Assembly (NCBI GenBank): GCA_026193155.1
Contig: JAPHSI010000168.1
Coordinates: 1-25,908, forward strand
DNA length: 25,908 nt
Direction of reading: 5' to 3'
DNA from: Sulfurimonadaceae bacterium
GTDB taxonomy: Bacteria > Campylobacterota > Campylobacteria > Campylobacterales > Sulfurimonadaceae
Part shown: positions 1 through 8,067 of the stretch, one piece after another
Layout of the letters: each line of letters begins with the position of its first letter
How positions within the stretch are numbered: position 1 is the first letter of the stretch
Translations under genes and position numbers: made by a program
Notes under the pieces: model-generated
What the model saw: only the letters and a program-made list of their open reading frames with translations
What the model was told of the DNA's origin: nothing
The model's database searches: none

Positions 1-656
1 CTAGAATCCCTATCGGGGTTACTTTTAGCTACCTTATTTCAGCACCTATGAATAATGAGATAGCCATAGCTATGCTTTTTGGAATATTTGGTCTTAAAAT
101 AACTCTAATATATATAGGTTTTGGTCTTAGTGTCGCTATTTTTGGCGGCTGGTTTATTGGCAAACTAAATGTAGAAAATGATGTATTATTAGATGTTAAA
201 TCTATAGATGAGGAACTTGAAGCTGATTTGGTTAAGTTGTCCTTTAAAGAGAGATGTAAAGAAGCATGGGCATATACACTGGATATCTTTAAAAAAATAT
301 ATATATACGTAATGATAGGAGTCGGTGTCGGTGCATGGATACATGGATATATACCAACAGATTTTATAGCACTATATACAGGTGAAGGAAATCCGTTTGC
401 AGTTATTATAGCTGTATTTATGGGTATCCCAATGTATTCTAATGCAGCAGGTGTTATGCCTTTAGTAGAAGTATTAACAAGTAAAGGGATGCTTTTAGGA
501 ACTGCTCTTAGTTTTATGATGGCAGTAACTGCACTTAGTTTACCTGAGGCACTGATACTTAGAAAAATAATTTCGCTTAAACTTATAGGGATATTTTTTG
601 CCATAGTAGGCACCGGAATTATCGCTATAGGTTATCTATTTAATCTCATATTATAA
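1..656 (+). CDS. YraQ/DUF318-type permease, 5' end missing
   Basis: Integral membrane permease of the YraQ/DUF318 type; its substrate is unknown. The frame is open from base 3, and the residues before the first ATG (48) read RIPIGVTFSYLISAP followed by MNNEIA. This matches the family's conserved 'G-V-T-F-x-x-x-I-S-x-P-x-x-N-E' helix, so ATG 48 is internal and the true start lies before the window. Hydrophobic segments follow at about 60-100, 305-360, 400-470, 500-545 and 575-655. A hydrophilic loop between the first two carries many Asp, Glu and Lys residues. Two small genes follow, a Cys-rich protein and a thioredoxin-like protein, with gaps or overlaps of 10 nt or less. A permease with a tiny CxxC thioredoxin is a recurring pairing in bacteria and suggests thiol- or metal/metalloid-linked transport, but that role is inference. 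The family call is fairly sure; the function is not. Confidence 0.85.
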   Translation, partial: RIPIGVTFSYLISAPMNNEIAIAMLFGIFGLKITLIYIGFGLSVAIFGGWFIGKLNVENDVLLDVKSIDEELEADLVKLSFKERCKEAWAYTLDIFKKIYIYVMIGVGVGAWIHGYIPTDFIALYTGEGNPFAVIIAVFMGIPMYSNAAGVMPLVEVLTSKGMLLGTALSFMMAVTALSLPEALILRKIISLKLIGIFFAIVGTGIIAIGYLFNLIL

Positions 657-666
657 AGGAAAATAT

Positions 667-912
667 ATGTTTAAAGTTCAAAATACAAAAAGTGGTGTTA
701 AAGCTACTTTAACAGGTTTTAATACACAAGAGTTGTCTAACAAAATAGATGAATGTAAAAATGGTGAATGCTCATGTTCTTGCAGTCCTGAAATTATGGA
801 TAAAATCAAAAATATAGAAGTTGCAGATGAAAATAATGCTACATCTATTACTATAACAGGTGATGTAGACAAAAATGAATTAGAACCGATGATGAAGGAG
901 TGTTTACTATGA
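667..912 (+). CDS. Small Cys-rich protein between permease and thioredoxin
   Basis: 81-aa protein of no family I can name. It has no signal peptide or membrane segment and looks cytosolic. Its main feature is a cysteine cluster, C30-x4-C35-S-C37-S-C39, plus C79 near the C-terminus. Around it are alternating beta/alpha-like stretches: an N-terminal strand 'KATLTG' and a later 'SITITGDV' strand followed by an acidic helix. AAAGGAAA (656-663) supplies a ribosome site 3 nt before ATG 667, which is short but usable. The stop codon overlaps the next start (ATGA at 909-912), so translation is probably coupled. Its position between a permease and a thioredoxin-like protein, with clustered Cys residues, suggests metal or metalloid binding or thiol exchange. 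That is inference. Confidence 0.75.
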   Translation: MFKVQNTKSGVKATLTGFNTQELSNKIDECKNGECSCSCSPEIMDKIKNIEVADENNATSITITGDVDKNELEPMMKECLL

Positions 913-1139
913 AAATAGAAATTTTAGGAACCGGTTGCGCAAAATGTAATCAACTTGAGACAGTTGTAAAAGAGGCTGTTGCAAAGAGTGGAAAATTTGT
1001 GCAGATAGAAAAAGTAGATGATGTTATGAAGATTATGGAATATCAAGTTTTAAGTACGCCTGGATTAGTAATTGACGGCAATGTTGTAAGTACCGGAAAA
1101 GTCCTAACTGTAGACGAAGTGGCGGCATTTTTAAACTAA
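909..1139 (+). CDS. Thioredoxin-like small redox protein (MTH895/redox-active disulfide type)
   Basis: 76-aa single-domain thioredoxin-fold protein with active-site motif C10-A-K-C13 directly after the first strand and the cis-proline motif 'S-T-P-G-L-V-I' about 40 residues later. This is the arrangement of the small archaeal/bacterial 'redox-active disulfide protein 2' group. There is no signal peptide, so it is probably cytosolic. I chose ATG 909, not the in-frame GTG at 900, because AAGGAG (895-900) sits 8 nt upstream and the ATG overlaps the preceding stop as ATGA. Its likely role is to reduce or relay thiols for the permease encoded in the same operon. The fold call is strong; the partner is inferred from gene order only. 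Confidence 0.88.
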   Translation: MKIEILGTGCAKCNQLETVVKEAVAKSGKFVQIEKVDDVMKIMEYQVLSTPGLVIDGNVVSTGKVLTVDEVAAFLN

Positions 1140-1218
1140 TATTTAACATAAAAAAATCAATAAAAATCCGTTTAGATTTGTAATGGTTTTTTAGAAAAAT
1201 ACCTTAAGAAAAAAACTA

Positions 1219-1224
1219 TATAAT
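1219..1224 (+). promoter_or_regulatory. -10-like box before heme-sensor diguanylate cyclase
   Basis: TATAAT, as part of TATATAAT, lies 30 nt upstream of the GTG start at 1255 in the 115-nt gap after the thioredoxin gene. No convincing -35 hexamer was seen, which is common in Campylobacterota promoters. The gap also has a weak 5-bp hairpin near 1166-1181; it is too weak to call a terminator. Confidence 0.45.
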
Positions 1225-1254
1225 TCTGACAATATTTAAAAAAGTGGAATTATA

Positions 1255-3108
1255 GTGGAAGAAAATAAGATAGGTTCTAAACAAAAAATTATCATATCTC
1301 TTGTTTTGATTTTTACATTCTTTTTTATAGCAATGACAGTTAGTACAACTGTTAACTTTAGAGATTATGGTTTAAAACATGCAGAAGAAAAAGCTGAACT
1401 TACAGCAGAAGTTGTAAAAACAGGACTCACGTCTCATATGGTTAACGGTATGATGGACCACCGGGAGTTCTTTTTAAACGAAATAGGAAATCTGCACAAT
1501 ATCAGTGAGCTTTGGCTAGCGCGTTCACCTACAGTTATAAAGCAATACGGTGAAGGTTTCAACAATGAAACACCAAGAGACAATATTGATAAAAGAGTAC
1601 TCCTAAGTGGAGAAAAAAAATCCCTAACTACAGAAACCCCAAGTAAAAGTTTTTTACGTGTAACTATACCTTTTATCGCATCTGAGTATGGAAATCCAAA
1701 CTGTATGCAATGCCATAACGCAAACGAAGGGGAAGTCTTAGGTGTTGTTAGTATGATTATGGATACTACGGATATTCGTAGCAGCAGCTTTAAAACTATT
1801 CTTTACAATGTCGGTATTACAATACTGGTAATTATTCTTGTTTTTATAGTTATAAATAGATTTATAAAACCATATGTAAGTATTTTTTACTCCATTAAAA
1901 ATGTTATGCACGAGACATATAGAGGTAACTACGGTGCTAGAGTTAAAGTATATGCTAATCAAGAAAGTGGTTCTGTTGCAAAACTTTTAAACGAAATGCT
2001 TCAAAAACTTCAAACTACTTTTGAAGAGTTGGATAAAAAAGTATATATATTTATTAAAAACAAAAACTATGTTAAAGACAGTGACCCTCTAAAGAATATC
2101 AATGATACTATTGATAGATTATCTGATATTTACAAATTTAAACAAACTATAGAAAATGATAAAGAGTTAAATGACATCTATGACAGAATAGCATTTATTC
2201 TAAGAGAAAAATTTGCTCTAGATGACTTTACCATGACTGAACTTGATGTTACAAACAAAACAAAAAAAATTGTTTATACAGAAAAAAAATCTCACTGCGA
2301 TATTTTAAACGGTGAATGTAGAGCAGATAGGATACATGCAAGTGTAGATTCAAGTATATTTCCTGCATCTTGTGAAAGATACTTTGAAGATGGAACTGAA
2401 CATATATGTACACCGTATAGCATCTCAAATGATTTAACATTAATACTGACTATTGTAACTACAAATAAAGAAGATACAGATAGGGTTAGAGCTATTATGA
2501 GTGATATAGAAGACTATATTACTACTGCAAGACCTGCAATAGTAAGTAAAAAACTAATGCAGATTTTAAATACTATGGCCAGAGTTGATCAGGTAACCGG
2601 TATGTATAACCGAAAGTTCTTGGATGAGTTTGTAGATGTTTCAATCCCTCAAGCTCTGCGTGCTAAAACAAGTTATGCTGTTTTAATGATAGATATAGAT
2701 TATTTTAAAATGATTAACGATACATATGGACATGATGTAGGGGATGAAGCTATTAGAGTAGTTTCTAAAGTTATAAAAGATCAAATTAGAAAATCTGACA
2801 TACCTATAAGATACGGTGGGGAAGAGTTTATAGCTCTTCTGTACAACTGTGATAGAGAAAATGTTTTAAAAATAGCAGAAGCGATTAGAATAGAGTTCTC
2901 AAAGCAAAAAATACAAGCAAACGGTGAAACCTTTTCCAAAACATTAAGTATAGGTTGTTCTCAATTTCCTTACGATAGTGAAAGTATTTGGAAGTGTATA
3001 AAATTTGCAGATATATCTTTATATAAAGCTAAAAAAGATGGAAGAAATCAAGTTATAATGTTTGACAAAGAGATGCTAAACGACTCTGCACTTGGAGATA
3101 GTTTTTAA
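1255..3108 (+). CDS. Membrane diguanylate cyclase with periplasmic c-type heme sensor domain
   Basis: 617-aa signalling protein predicted to make c-di-GMP. Order: N-terminal membrane helix (about 12-33); periplasmic domain (about 35-180) with one heme motif C150-M-Q-C153-H154, as in Tll0287-like/DUF3365 sensors; second helix (about 183-200); HAMP-like linker (about 202-260); a GAF-like region (about 300-435); and a C-terminal GGDEF domain. The active loop is G521-G-E-E-F525, and R512-K-S-D515 five residues upstream is the canonical c-di-GMP inhibitory site. The domain should therefore be catalytic and product-inhibited. The GAF-like region holds C348, C355, C373 and C385 in a spaced pattern that could bind metal. 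The start is GTG 1255, with only a weak AAGTGGA upstream. It probably senses a periplasmic redox state or small ligand through the heme; the ligand is unknown. Confidence 0.9.
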   Translation: MEENKIGSKQKIIISLVLIFTFFFIAMTVSTTVNFRDYGLKHAEEKAELTAEVVKTGLTSHMVNGMMDHREFFLNEIGNLHNISELWLARSPTVIKQYGEGFNNETPRDNIDKRVLLSGEKKSLTTETPSKSFLRVTIPFIASEYGNPNCMQCHNANEGEVLGVVSMIMDTTDIRSSSFKTILYNVGITILVIILVFIVINRFIKPYVSIFYSIKNVMHETYRGNYGARVKVYANQESGSVAKLLNEMLQKLQTTFEELDKKVYIFIKNKNYVKDSDPLKNINDTIDRLSDIYKFKQTIENDKELNDIYDRIAFILREKFALDDFTMTELDVTNKTKKIVYTEKKSHCDILNGECRADRIHASVDSSIFPASCERYFEDGTEHICTPYSISNDLTLILTIVTTNKEDTDRVRAIMSDIEDYITTARPAIVSKKLMQILNTMARVDQVTGMYNRKFLDEFVDVSIPQALRAKTSYAVLMIDIDYFKMINDTYGHDVGDEAIRVVSKVIKDQIRKSDIPIRYGGEEFIALLYNCDRENVLKIAEAIRIEFSKQKIQANGETFSKTLSIGCSQFPYDSESIWKCIKFADISLYKAKKDGRNQVIMFDKEMLNDSALGDSF

Positions 3109-3136
3109 TTTAACGTTATATTAGTAATTTATTAGT

Positions 3137-3142
3137 TATAAT
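3137..3142 (+). promoter_or_regulatory. -10-like box of ssrA
   Basis: TATAAT ends 13 nt before the mature tmRNA 5' end at 3156. That fits a short 5' precursor trimmed by RNase P. No clear -35 box was seen. Confidence 0.55.
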
Positions 3143-3155
3143 TTCGTCTTTAACA

Positions 3156-3530
3156 GGGGCTGACTTGGTTTCGACGGGACTTAGTAGCTTTTGATTGCAT
3201 GTCGGACTGAGCACTTCCGTTACACGGCTCAACATTGTTAAACGCAAACAATACAAATTACCGCCCAGCTTTAGCAGTAGCTTAAGTTTTTAACCCCTCG
3301 CAAGAGGCGGGCTGCTTCACCTGTTGACTCTAGATAGGCAGGATTCGAAGTATAACCCTAATGTAGATATATTTTGAGTGTGTCTCCACTTAAAATGAAC
3401 GCTAGAGACTCGCTTAGTGTAGTTTTGCAAGTTGTGTGAAGCTAAGTTAAACTAAACAACTTTTCTAAGCATGTAGAGGTTAAAAGTAGCTGTTTTTCGG
3501 ACTGGAGTTCGATTCTCCACAGCTCCACCA
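3156..3530 (+). ncRNA. ssrA: Transfer-messenger RNA (tmRNA)
   Basis: Single-piece tmRNA of 375 nt that rescues stalled ribosomes and tags incomplete proteins. The 5' end GGGGCTGAC and 3' end CAGCTCCACCA form the acceptor stem, including the G3·U wobble that identifies it to alanyl-tRNA synthetase. The CCA is encoded. The T-arm sequence 'GGAGTTCGATTCTCC' is at 3503-3517. The tag reading frame is at 3244-3285. The gene lies between two diguanylate cyclase genes and converges on the second with a gap of 16 nt. No Rho-independent terminator is visible after it. Identification is secure. Confidence 0.97.
3244..3285 (+). other. tmRNA tag-peptide reading frame
   Basis: The resume codon GCA (3244) opens a frame reading A-N-N-T-N-Y-R-P-A-L-A-V-A and ending at TAA (3283-3285). 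The ANN start and the hydrophobic A-L-A-V-A end fit epsilonproteobacterial tags; the end would be the ClpXP/ClpAP recognition signal. The first added alanine comes from the charged tmRNA itself. Confidence 0.9.
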
Positions 3531-3546
3531 ATCAAAAAAATAATTT

Positions 3547-4881
3547 CTAAACGTCTTCCTGAGTTTTTACACAATTTTTTCCACTATTTTTTGCTAAATA
3601 TAGTGCTTTATCAGCTCTGTGTATAACATCACTCATCTCTTCACCCTCTTGTACCTCGGCTACTCCTAGGCTTACACTTACATGACCGATTATATCCACC
3701 TTTAAAAGTTCAATTTCAACTCTTAAATCTTCAGCTATTTTTACAGCTCTATTTAAATCTGCAGTCGGCAAGAGTACTATAAACTCTTCACCACCCCATC
3801 TAGCTATTATGTCAATATTTCTTAATGCTCCTGAAAGTGTACGTGATACATTAACAAGTGCCTTATCCCCTATATTGTGTCCGAAAGTATCGTTTACACT
3901 TTTAAAATTATCTATATCAATTAAAATAAGGGACATACTATTGTGTCTTTGTATCATTGAGGTATATGTTGAATTGTAAAGTTCTGAGAACTTATATCTG
4001 TTATAAAGTCCAGTCAAGTTATCTGTGGATGCAATAGTTTCATATTCAATAGTTTTATTTGCTAACATTGAGTTTATTTCACGAAGCTCTTCTTGATACT
4101 CTTTTACAAGGGTAGCCCATTTTGAGTATGTCAAAGATATTAAATCTTTTTGTGAGATTACACTTATGACTTTACCATCTTCATCTACTACGACAACTCT
4201 TTTATAATGCTTTTTATTTATAAATTCTAAAGCTTCCTTAATAGAAGCATTTTTATCTATAGACTCCACAGGAGAAGACATAAAAGTAGAAACTTCTACA
4301 TTTAGTTTCTCTTTTTGTTTTATAAGCAACATCAAATCTTTAGTTGTTAAAATACCTACAGGTTTCATATCATCAACGACTAAAACGTGATCTGAAGAAC
4401 CATCAATAATATCAGATAAAATATTGGAGATAAACGTATCTTTAGAAACAATTTTCATTTTTCTACCAATTTTTAAAAAATCAATTAACCTATAATTATC
4501 CATAAGTGTATGTGGGTCAATATGACTTGTAATATCTGTGTGAGTTACCAAACCATAAAGAGAGTTATCCTCATTTACCGCACATATATATTCCATAGGA
4601 TTGTTTAGGTATTCTATAGTATCTAAGATATTTGCATCTACTAATATTGTTGGAATAATTTCTAAAGATAAACTTTTAAGAGGAAGATTTAAATCAAAAT
4701 CATCGTTTTGAATTTTTAAAACATCTGTCACGGTTAAGATTTTATATCTTTGAGCATCTTTAACGATTACATTTCTATGGTTATGTTCTATCATAACATC
4801 CATTGCTTTAGAAATAGAGTCTGTAATATCTACATGTATAACATCTGTACTAGCTACATCTTTTATTAATGGAAACTTCAT
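3547..4881 (-). CDS. Diguanylate cyclase with four CBS repeats
   Basis: 444-aa cytosolic GGDEF protein. Four CBS-type repeats fill about residues 5-58, 70-122, 142-188 and 195-252, with repeated 'V-T-D-V', 'V-T-H-T-D-I', 'L-T-T-K-D-L' and 'I-S-Q-K-D-L' ends. A helical linker (255-285) leads to the GGDEF domain with G363-G-E-E-F367. R354-N-I-D357 is an intact inhibitory site. CBS pairs usually bind adenine nucleotides, so this enzyme may couple energy charge to c-di-GMP; that is inference. I chose ATG 4881 over the in-frame TTG at 4887 because AGG (4889-4891) is 7 nt from the ATG and only 1 nt from the TTG. No membrane segment is present. Confidence 0.92.
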   Translation of the reverse strand: MKFPLIKDVASTDVIHVDITDSISKAMDVMIEHNHRNVIVKDAQRYKILTVTDVLKIQNDDFDLNLPLKSLSLEIIPTILVDANILDTIEYLNNPMEYICAVNEDNSLYGLVTHTDITSHIDPHTLMDNYRLIDFLKIGRKMKIVSKDTFISNILSDIIDGSSDHVLVVDDMKPVGILTTKDLMLLIKQKEKLNVEVSTFMSSPVESIDKNASIKEALEFINKKHYKRVVVVDEDGKVISVISQKDLISLTYSKWATLVKEYQEELREINSMLANKTIEYETIASTDNLTGLYNRYKFSELYNSTYTSMIQRHNSMSLILIDIDNFKSVNDTFGHNIGDKALVNVSRTLSGALRNIDIIARWGGEEFIVLLPTADLNRAVKIAEDLRVEIELLKVDIIGHVSVSLGVAEVQEGEEMSDVIHRADKALYLAKNSGKNCVKTQEDV

Positions 4882-4951
4882 AAACAAACCTGATTTTAAA
4901 TTATTTTTATTTGCTAATTATAAAACAATATGCCAAAACTTCCGTTTAAAA

Positions 4952-5308
4952 TTAATATATTTTCAAGAAATCTTTTAAAGAGTCACTATGAGACTGGTCA
5001 TGTGTTTTTGAAATATCGAGTAACTTTTTCTTAGCATCTACATGACACTCTCTACAATCTTCAAAAACTTTATGTTCAGGAATTTCCTCTGGATCTAAGT
5101 CCTTCTCCTTATGACAAGAAAAACATTTATCTCCACACTCTAAGACAGATTTTTTATTTGGGGAATGGCACTTGATACAACTAAGCATGGAGTTATGCCT
5201 AGTATCTGTATCTATACCTTTTATAAGTTTAGGATGACAAGTAAAACAATCACCCATATTTGCATAAACGGATGTTAATAATATAAAAATTATAAGTAAG
5301 CTTTTCAT
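4952..5308 (-). CDS. Periplasmic tetraheme c-type cytochrome, small
   Basis: 118-aa secreted protein with signal peptide MKSLLIIFILLTSVYA and four CxxCH heme sites: C21-C24-H25, C44-C47-H48, C62-C65-H66 and C85-C88-H89. Four further His residues (H38, H79, H103, H107) could be the distal ligands, giving bis-His hemes as in low-potential multiheme cytochromes. It follows clpB after 24 nt on the same strand, but a -10-like TATAAT (5315-5320) sits just 6 nt before the ATG and no Shine-Dalgarno is seen, so it may have its own leaderless transcript. It probably passes electrons in the periplasm; its partner cannot be told from the neighbours. Confidence 0.88.
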   Translation of the reverse strand: MKSLLIIFILLTSVYANMGDCFTCHPKLIKGIDTDTRHNSMLSCIKCHSPNKKSVLECGDKCFSCHKEKDLDPEEIPEHKVFEDCRECHVDAKKKLLDISKTHDQSHSDSLKDFLKIY

Positions 5309-5314
5309 GGCAGG

Positions 5315-5320
5315 ATTATA
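5315..5320 (-). promoter_or_regulatory. -10-like box 6 nt from cytochrome start
   Basis: On the minus strand TATAAT is followed by CCTGCC and then ATG (5308). With this spacing transcription would begin at or next to the A of the start codon, giving a leaderless mRNA. It lies in the 24-nt gap after clpB. Confidence 0.45.
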
Positions 5321-5332
5321 ACCAAGTATTAT

Positions 5333-7858
5333 TTACGAAATGCTAACTTTTATCTCATTTTCATGCATATCAAATGCTACTTTTGAGCCCTCTACTATTT
5401 TACCTTCTAAGATTAAATCTGCCAGTCTATCTTCAACTATCTCATAAAGTGCACGTTTAAGTGGTCTAGCACCATATACAGGATCAAATCCGGCTTCAGC
5501 TATATATGCTTTTGCACTCTCACTTAAGCTTAGTTCTATATCACGCTCACTAACCTTATCTGCAATATCTTTAAAGAAAATATCTACAATTCCTTTGATT
5601 TGTTCGCTTCCTAGTTCATTAAATTTTACTATCTCATCTAAACGGTTTATAAACTCTGGTTTAAATGTTGTTTTAACATTTTCTTCTTGAACATTTGAAG
5701 TCAAAATAATTATAGTATTTGTAAAATCAACCGTTACACCTTTGTTATCTGTTAAACGACCATCATCTAAAACTTGAAGAAGCATATTAAATACATCTGG
5801 ATGCGCTTTTTCAACCTCATCAAAAAGTATAACGCTATATGGTTTACGTCTTACAGCCTCTGTAAGTTGACCACCCTCTTCATATCCTACATATCCCGGA
5901 GCTGCACCGATTAAACGTGAGACTGCATGTTTTTCCATGTACTCACTCATATCTATACGTATCATTGCATCTTCAGAGTCAAACAAGAACTTAGCTAAAG
6001 TTTTAGCAGTTTGAGTTTTACCGACACCGGTCGGTCCTAAGAATAAAAAACTACCTATTGGACGGCTTTTCTCACTTAAACCTGCTTTATTACGTTTAAT
6101 GGCACGACTAACCGCAAAGGTAGCACTCTCTTGCCCAACTACCTCTTTATCTAGCTCCTCTTTTACATGAAGAACTTTTTGTTTTTCACTCTCTAGCATC
6201 TTATTAACAGGTATATTTGTCCATCTTGAGATTATAGATGCTATAGCTTCTTCATCAACATTGTTTTTAAGTAAAGTTCCGGAATCTTGAAGCTGTACCC
6301 ATTGTTCATTTATTTTTTTCTCTTCTTCAAGTAAAGCTGGAATCTCACCGTATTCTATCTCAGCTGCACGGTTAAACTCTGAGGCAGCTTTAGCACGAGT
6401 AGCTTCTGCACGCTTTGATTCAATATCACTCTTTATACTAGAAGTTTTTTCAAAAACCTCTTTCTCAGTTGCAAACTGCGATTCTAATCTTCTTACCTCT
6501 TCATCAATATCTGCAAGTTCTTTTGTAATCTCTATTAAACGTTTAGCATTTGACGGTGTATCTTCCATCTTTAATGCCTCTTGTTCTACATGAAGCTCGC
6601 TACTTTTACGCTTAGCATTACTTAATACATGAGGTTCACTCTCTATTTGCATCTTAAGCTCGGCTGCAGCCTCGTCAATCAAGTCAATCGCTTTATCAGG
6701 TAAGAATCTATCTGCAATATATCTATCACTAAGTTTTGCCGCAGCTACAAGTGCAGAATCCGTGATGCTTACATTGTGGTGAGTCTCTAAACGCTCTTTT
6801 ATACCGCGTAAAATCTGAAGTGACTGATTTACAGTCGGTTCATCCAAGTTAATCGGCAAGAAACGACGTTGGAGTGCCGCATCTTTTTCAAAGTATTTTC
6901 TATACTCTTTTAAAGTTGTCGCACCGATAGTATGAAGTTCACCGCGGGCAAGTGCCGGTTTTAAGATATTTGCAGCGTCCATAGAACCCTCGCTAGCTCC
7001 TGCACCTACAATAGTATGAATCTCATCGATAAATAAAATAATATTTCCGCTTTGTTTTACCTCATCGATTACTGCTTTTAATCTGTCTTCAAATTCACCA
7101 CGGTATTTTGCACCGGCAATAAGTGAGCTCATATCTAGAGCTATAACTTTTTTGTTTTGCAATGAAGTCGGAACTTCATTGTTTGCTATGCGTTGTGCTA
7201 GACCTTCTACAAGTGCAGTCTTACCAACACCGGGTTCACCTAAAAGCATCGGGTTGTTTTTAGTTTTACGAATAAGAATCTGCATCATACGCGTAATCTC
7301 TTCATCACGTCCTATTACAGGTGAAAGATTACCCTCATGAGCTTCTTTTGTTAAATCTATACCGTATTTATCCAAAGAATCAAAAGTCTCATCTGCACTT
7401 TGAGAATCAACTTTTGAACCACCGCGAGATGCCTCTATGTTTTTTGCCAAAGCAGAAATATCTATATATTTTTTTAAAACCCCGTTAAAAGGTTCTGTTT
7501 TTAGATTGGCTAATATATAAGTATCTACCGCTAAAAAGCTGTCTCCGTTTTTAGTCATAAGACCTGCACCAGCTTCCAATGTTTGAACAAATGTACGTGA
7601 GAGTTTTATATTTTCTTTTGATACCGAAGATGATTTTGAAAGTTTCTCAGAGATACTTCTAACATCCAATTCTATAGCCGTTTTATCTATACTCATTTTG
7701 TTAAACATCTGGTTAAGTACAGAGTCAGAATTTGTTAAAAGTGCCCATAAAAAGTGTATTGGTTCTACTTCATTGTTTTTATTGTGTAGAGCTAAAGAGA
7801 GAGCAGACTCTATAGCTTCAGTCATATTATGTGTTAGTTTTTCAAAAATATTATTCAT
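5333..7858 (-). CDS. clpB: ClpB disaggregase (Hsp100 AAA+ chaperone)
   Basis: 841-aa ATP-dependent disaggregase working with DnaK to rescue aggregated proteins in the cytoplasm; near the usual family length of about 860. Domains: Clp N-domain (1-145); first AAA+ with Walker A G207-E-P-G-V-G-K-T214 and Walker B I-L-F-I-D-E (about 274-279); long middle-domain coiled coil (about 405-525) that marks ClpB rather than ClpA/C; and second AAA+ with G608-P-T-G-V-G-K-T615, I-L-F-D-E-V and pore-loop G-Y-V-G-Y. The region after the second sensor ('TSNVQEENVKTTFKPEF') is shorter than in E. coli ClpB. AAAGGAT lies 6 nt before ATG 7858. Transcription should come from the promoter at 7888-7917 under a HspR-type operator. 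The tetraheme cytochrome follows. Confidence 0.97.
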   Translation of the reverse strand: MNNIFEKLTHNMTEAIESALSLALHNKNNEVEPIHFLWALLTNSDSVLNQMFNKMSIDKTAIELDVRSISEKLSKSSSVSKENIKLSRTFVQTLEAGAGLMTKNGDSFLAVDTYILANLKTEPFNGVLKKYIDISALAKNIEASRGGSKVDSQSADETFDSLDKYGIDLTKEAHEGNLSPVIGRDEEITRMMQILIRKTKNNPMLLGEPGVGKTALVEGLAQRIANNEVPTSLQNKKVIALDMSSLIAGAKYRGEFEDRLKAVIDEVKQSGNIILFIDEIHTIVGAGASEGSMDAANILKPALARGELHTIGATTLKEYRKYFEKDAALQRRFLPINLDEPTVNQSLQILRGIKERLETHHNVSITDSALVAAAKLSDRYIADRFLPDKAIDLIDEAAAELKMQIESEPHVLSNAKRKSSELHVEQEALKMEDTPSNAKRLIEITKELADIDEEVRRLESQFATEKEVFEKTSSIKSDIESKRAEATRAKAASEFNRAAEIEYGEIPALLEEEKKINEQWVQLQDSGTLLKNNVDEEAIASIISRWTNIPVNKMLESEKQKVLHVKEELDKEVVGQESATFAVSRAIKRNKAGLSEKSRPIGSFLFLGPTGVGKTQTAKTLAKFLFDSEDAMIRIDMSEYMEKHAVSRLIGAAPGYVGYEEGGQLTEAVRRKPYSVILFDEVEKAHPDVFNMLLQVLDDGRLTDNKGVTVDFTNTIIILTSNVQEENVKTTFKPEFINRLDEIVKFNELGSEQIKGIVDIFFKDIADKVSERDIELSLSESAKAYIAEAGFDPVYGARPLKRALYEIVEDRLADLILEGKIVEGSKVAFDMHENEIKVSIS

Positions 7859-7887
7859 TTATAATCCTTTATACTTTAGTATGCATT

Positions 7888-7917
7888 ATTATATCAAGTT
7901 GAGTGACTTCATGTCAA
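7888..7917 (-). promoter_or_regulatory. Sigma-70-type clpB promoter
   Basis: On the minus strand a perfect -35 TTGACA (7912-7917) is followed after 18 nt by a perfect -10 TATAAT (7888-7893), 29 nt before the clpB ATG. The 5' UTR would be about 22 nt. This is the strongest promoter in the window. The HAIR-like operator occupies the -35 and spacer. Confidence 0.8.
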
Positions 7918-7918
7918 G
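7898..7918 (-). promoter_or_regulatory. HAIR-like operator (HspR binding site) on clpB
   Basis: The minus strand reads CTTGACA-N7-ACTCAAC. The HspR-associated inverted repeat consensus is CTTGAGT-N7-ACTCAAG, so 11 of 14 half-site bases match with exact spacing. HspR represses heat-shock genes, including clpB, in Helicobacter and Campylobacter. The position over the -35 box fits direct repression. No hspR gene is in this window. Confidence 0.7.
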
Positions 7919-7995
7919 TATGCTAAGTATAATTATTTAGAAAGAAATTAAAATTATATTTTTATGTTCATTTTGAACTCCTTATTAATTGATTG

Positions 7996-8028
7996 AAAAA
8001 GTATAGAATATACTCATTAATACTTTTT
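7996..8028 (+). repeat. Inverted repeat upstream of nitroreductase
   Basis: AAAAAGTAT (7996-8004) and ATACTTTTT (8020-8028) are perfect 9-bp complements around a 15-nt spacer. A nested AGTATA-GAA-TATACT (8000-8014) lies within it. It sits just upstream of one TATAAT (8033-8038) and 40 nt before a second (8068). It may be an operator or chance AT-rich symmetry. Confidence 0.4.
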
Positions 8029-8067
8029 AAACTATAATTTAATGAAATATTAACAGGTATATTTTGC

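Noticed and set aside
29..613. 194-aa open frame antisense to the permease
   Set aside because: It mirrors a well-supported membrane protein gene; its composition (Ile, Ser, Pro) is what an antisense of such a gene gives.
900..1139. GTG 900 as start of the thioredoxin-like protein
   Set aside because: It overlaps the ribosome site itself; ATG 909 has AAGGAG at 8 nt and the ATGA overlap.
4882..4887. TTG 4887 as start of the CBS-GGDEF protein
   Set aside because: The AGG ribosome site would be only 1 nt away; ATG 4881 has proper spacing.
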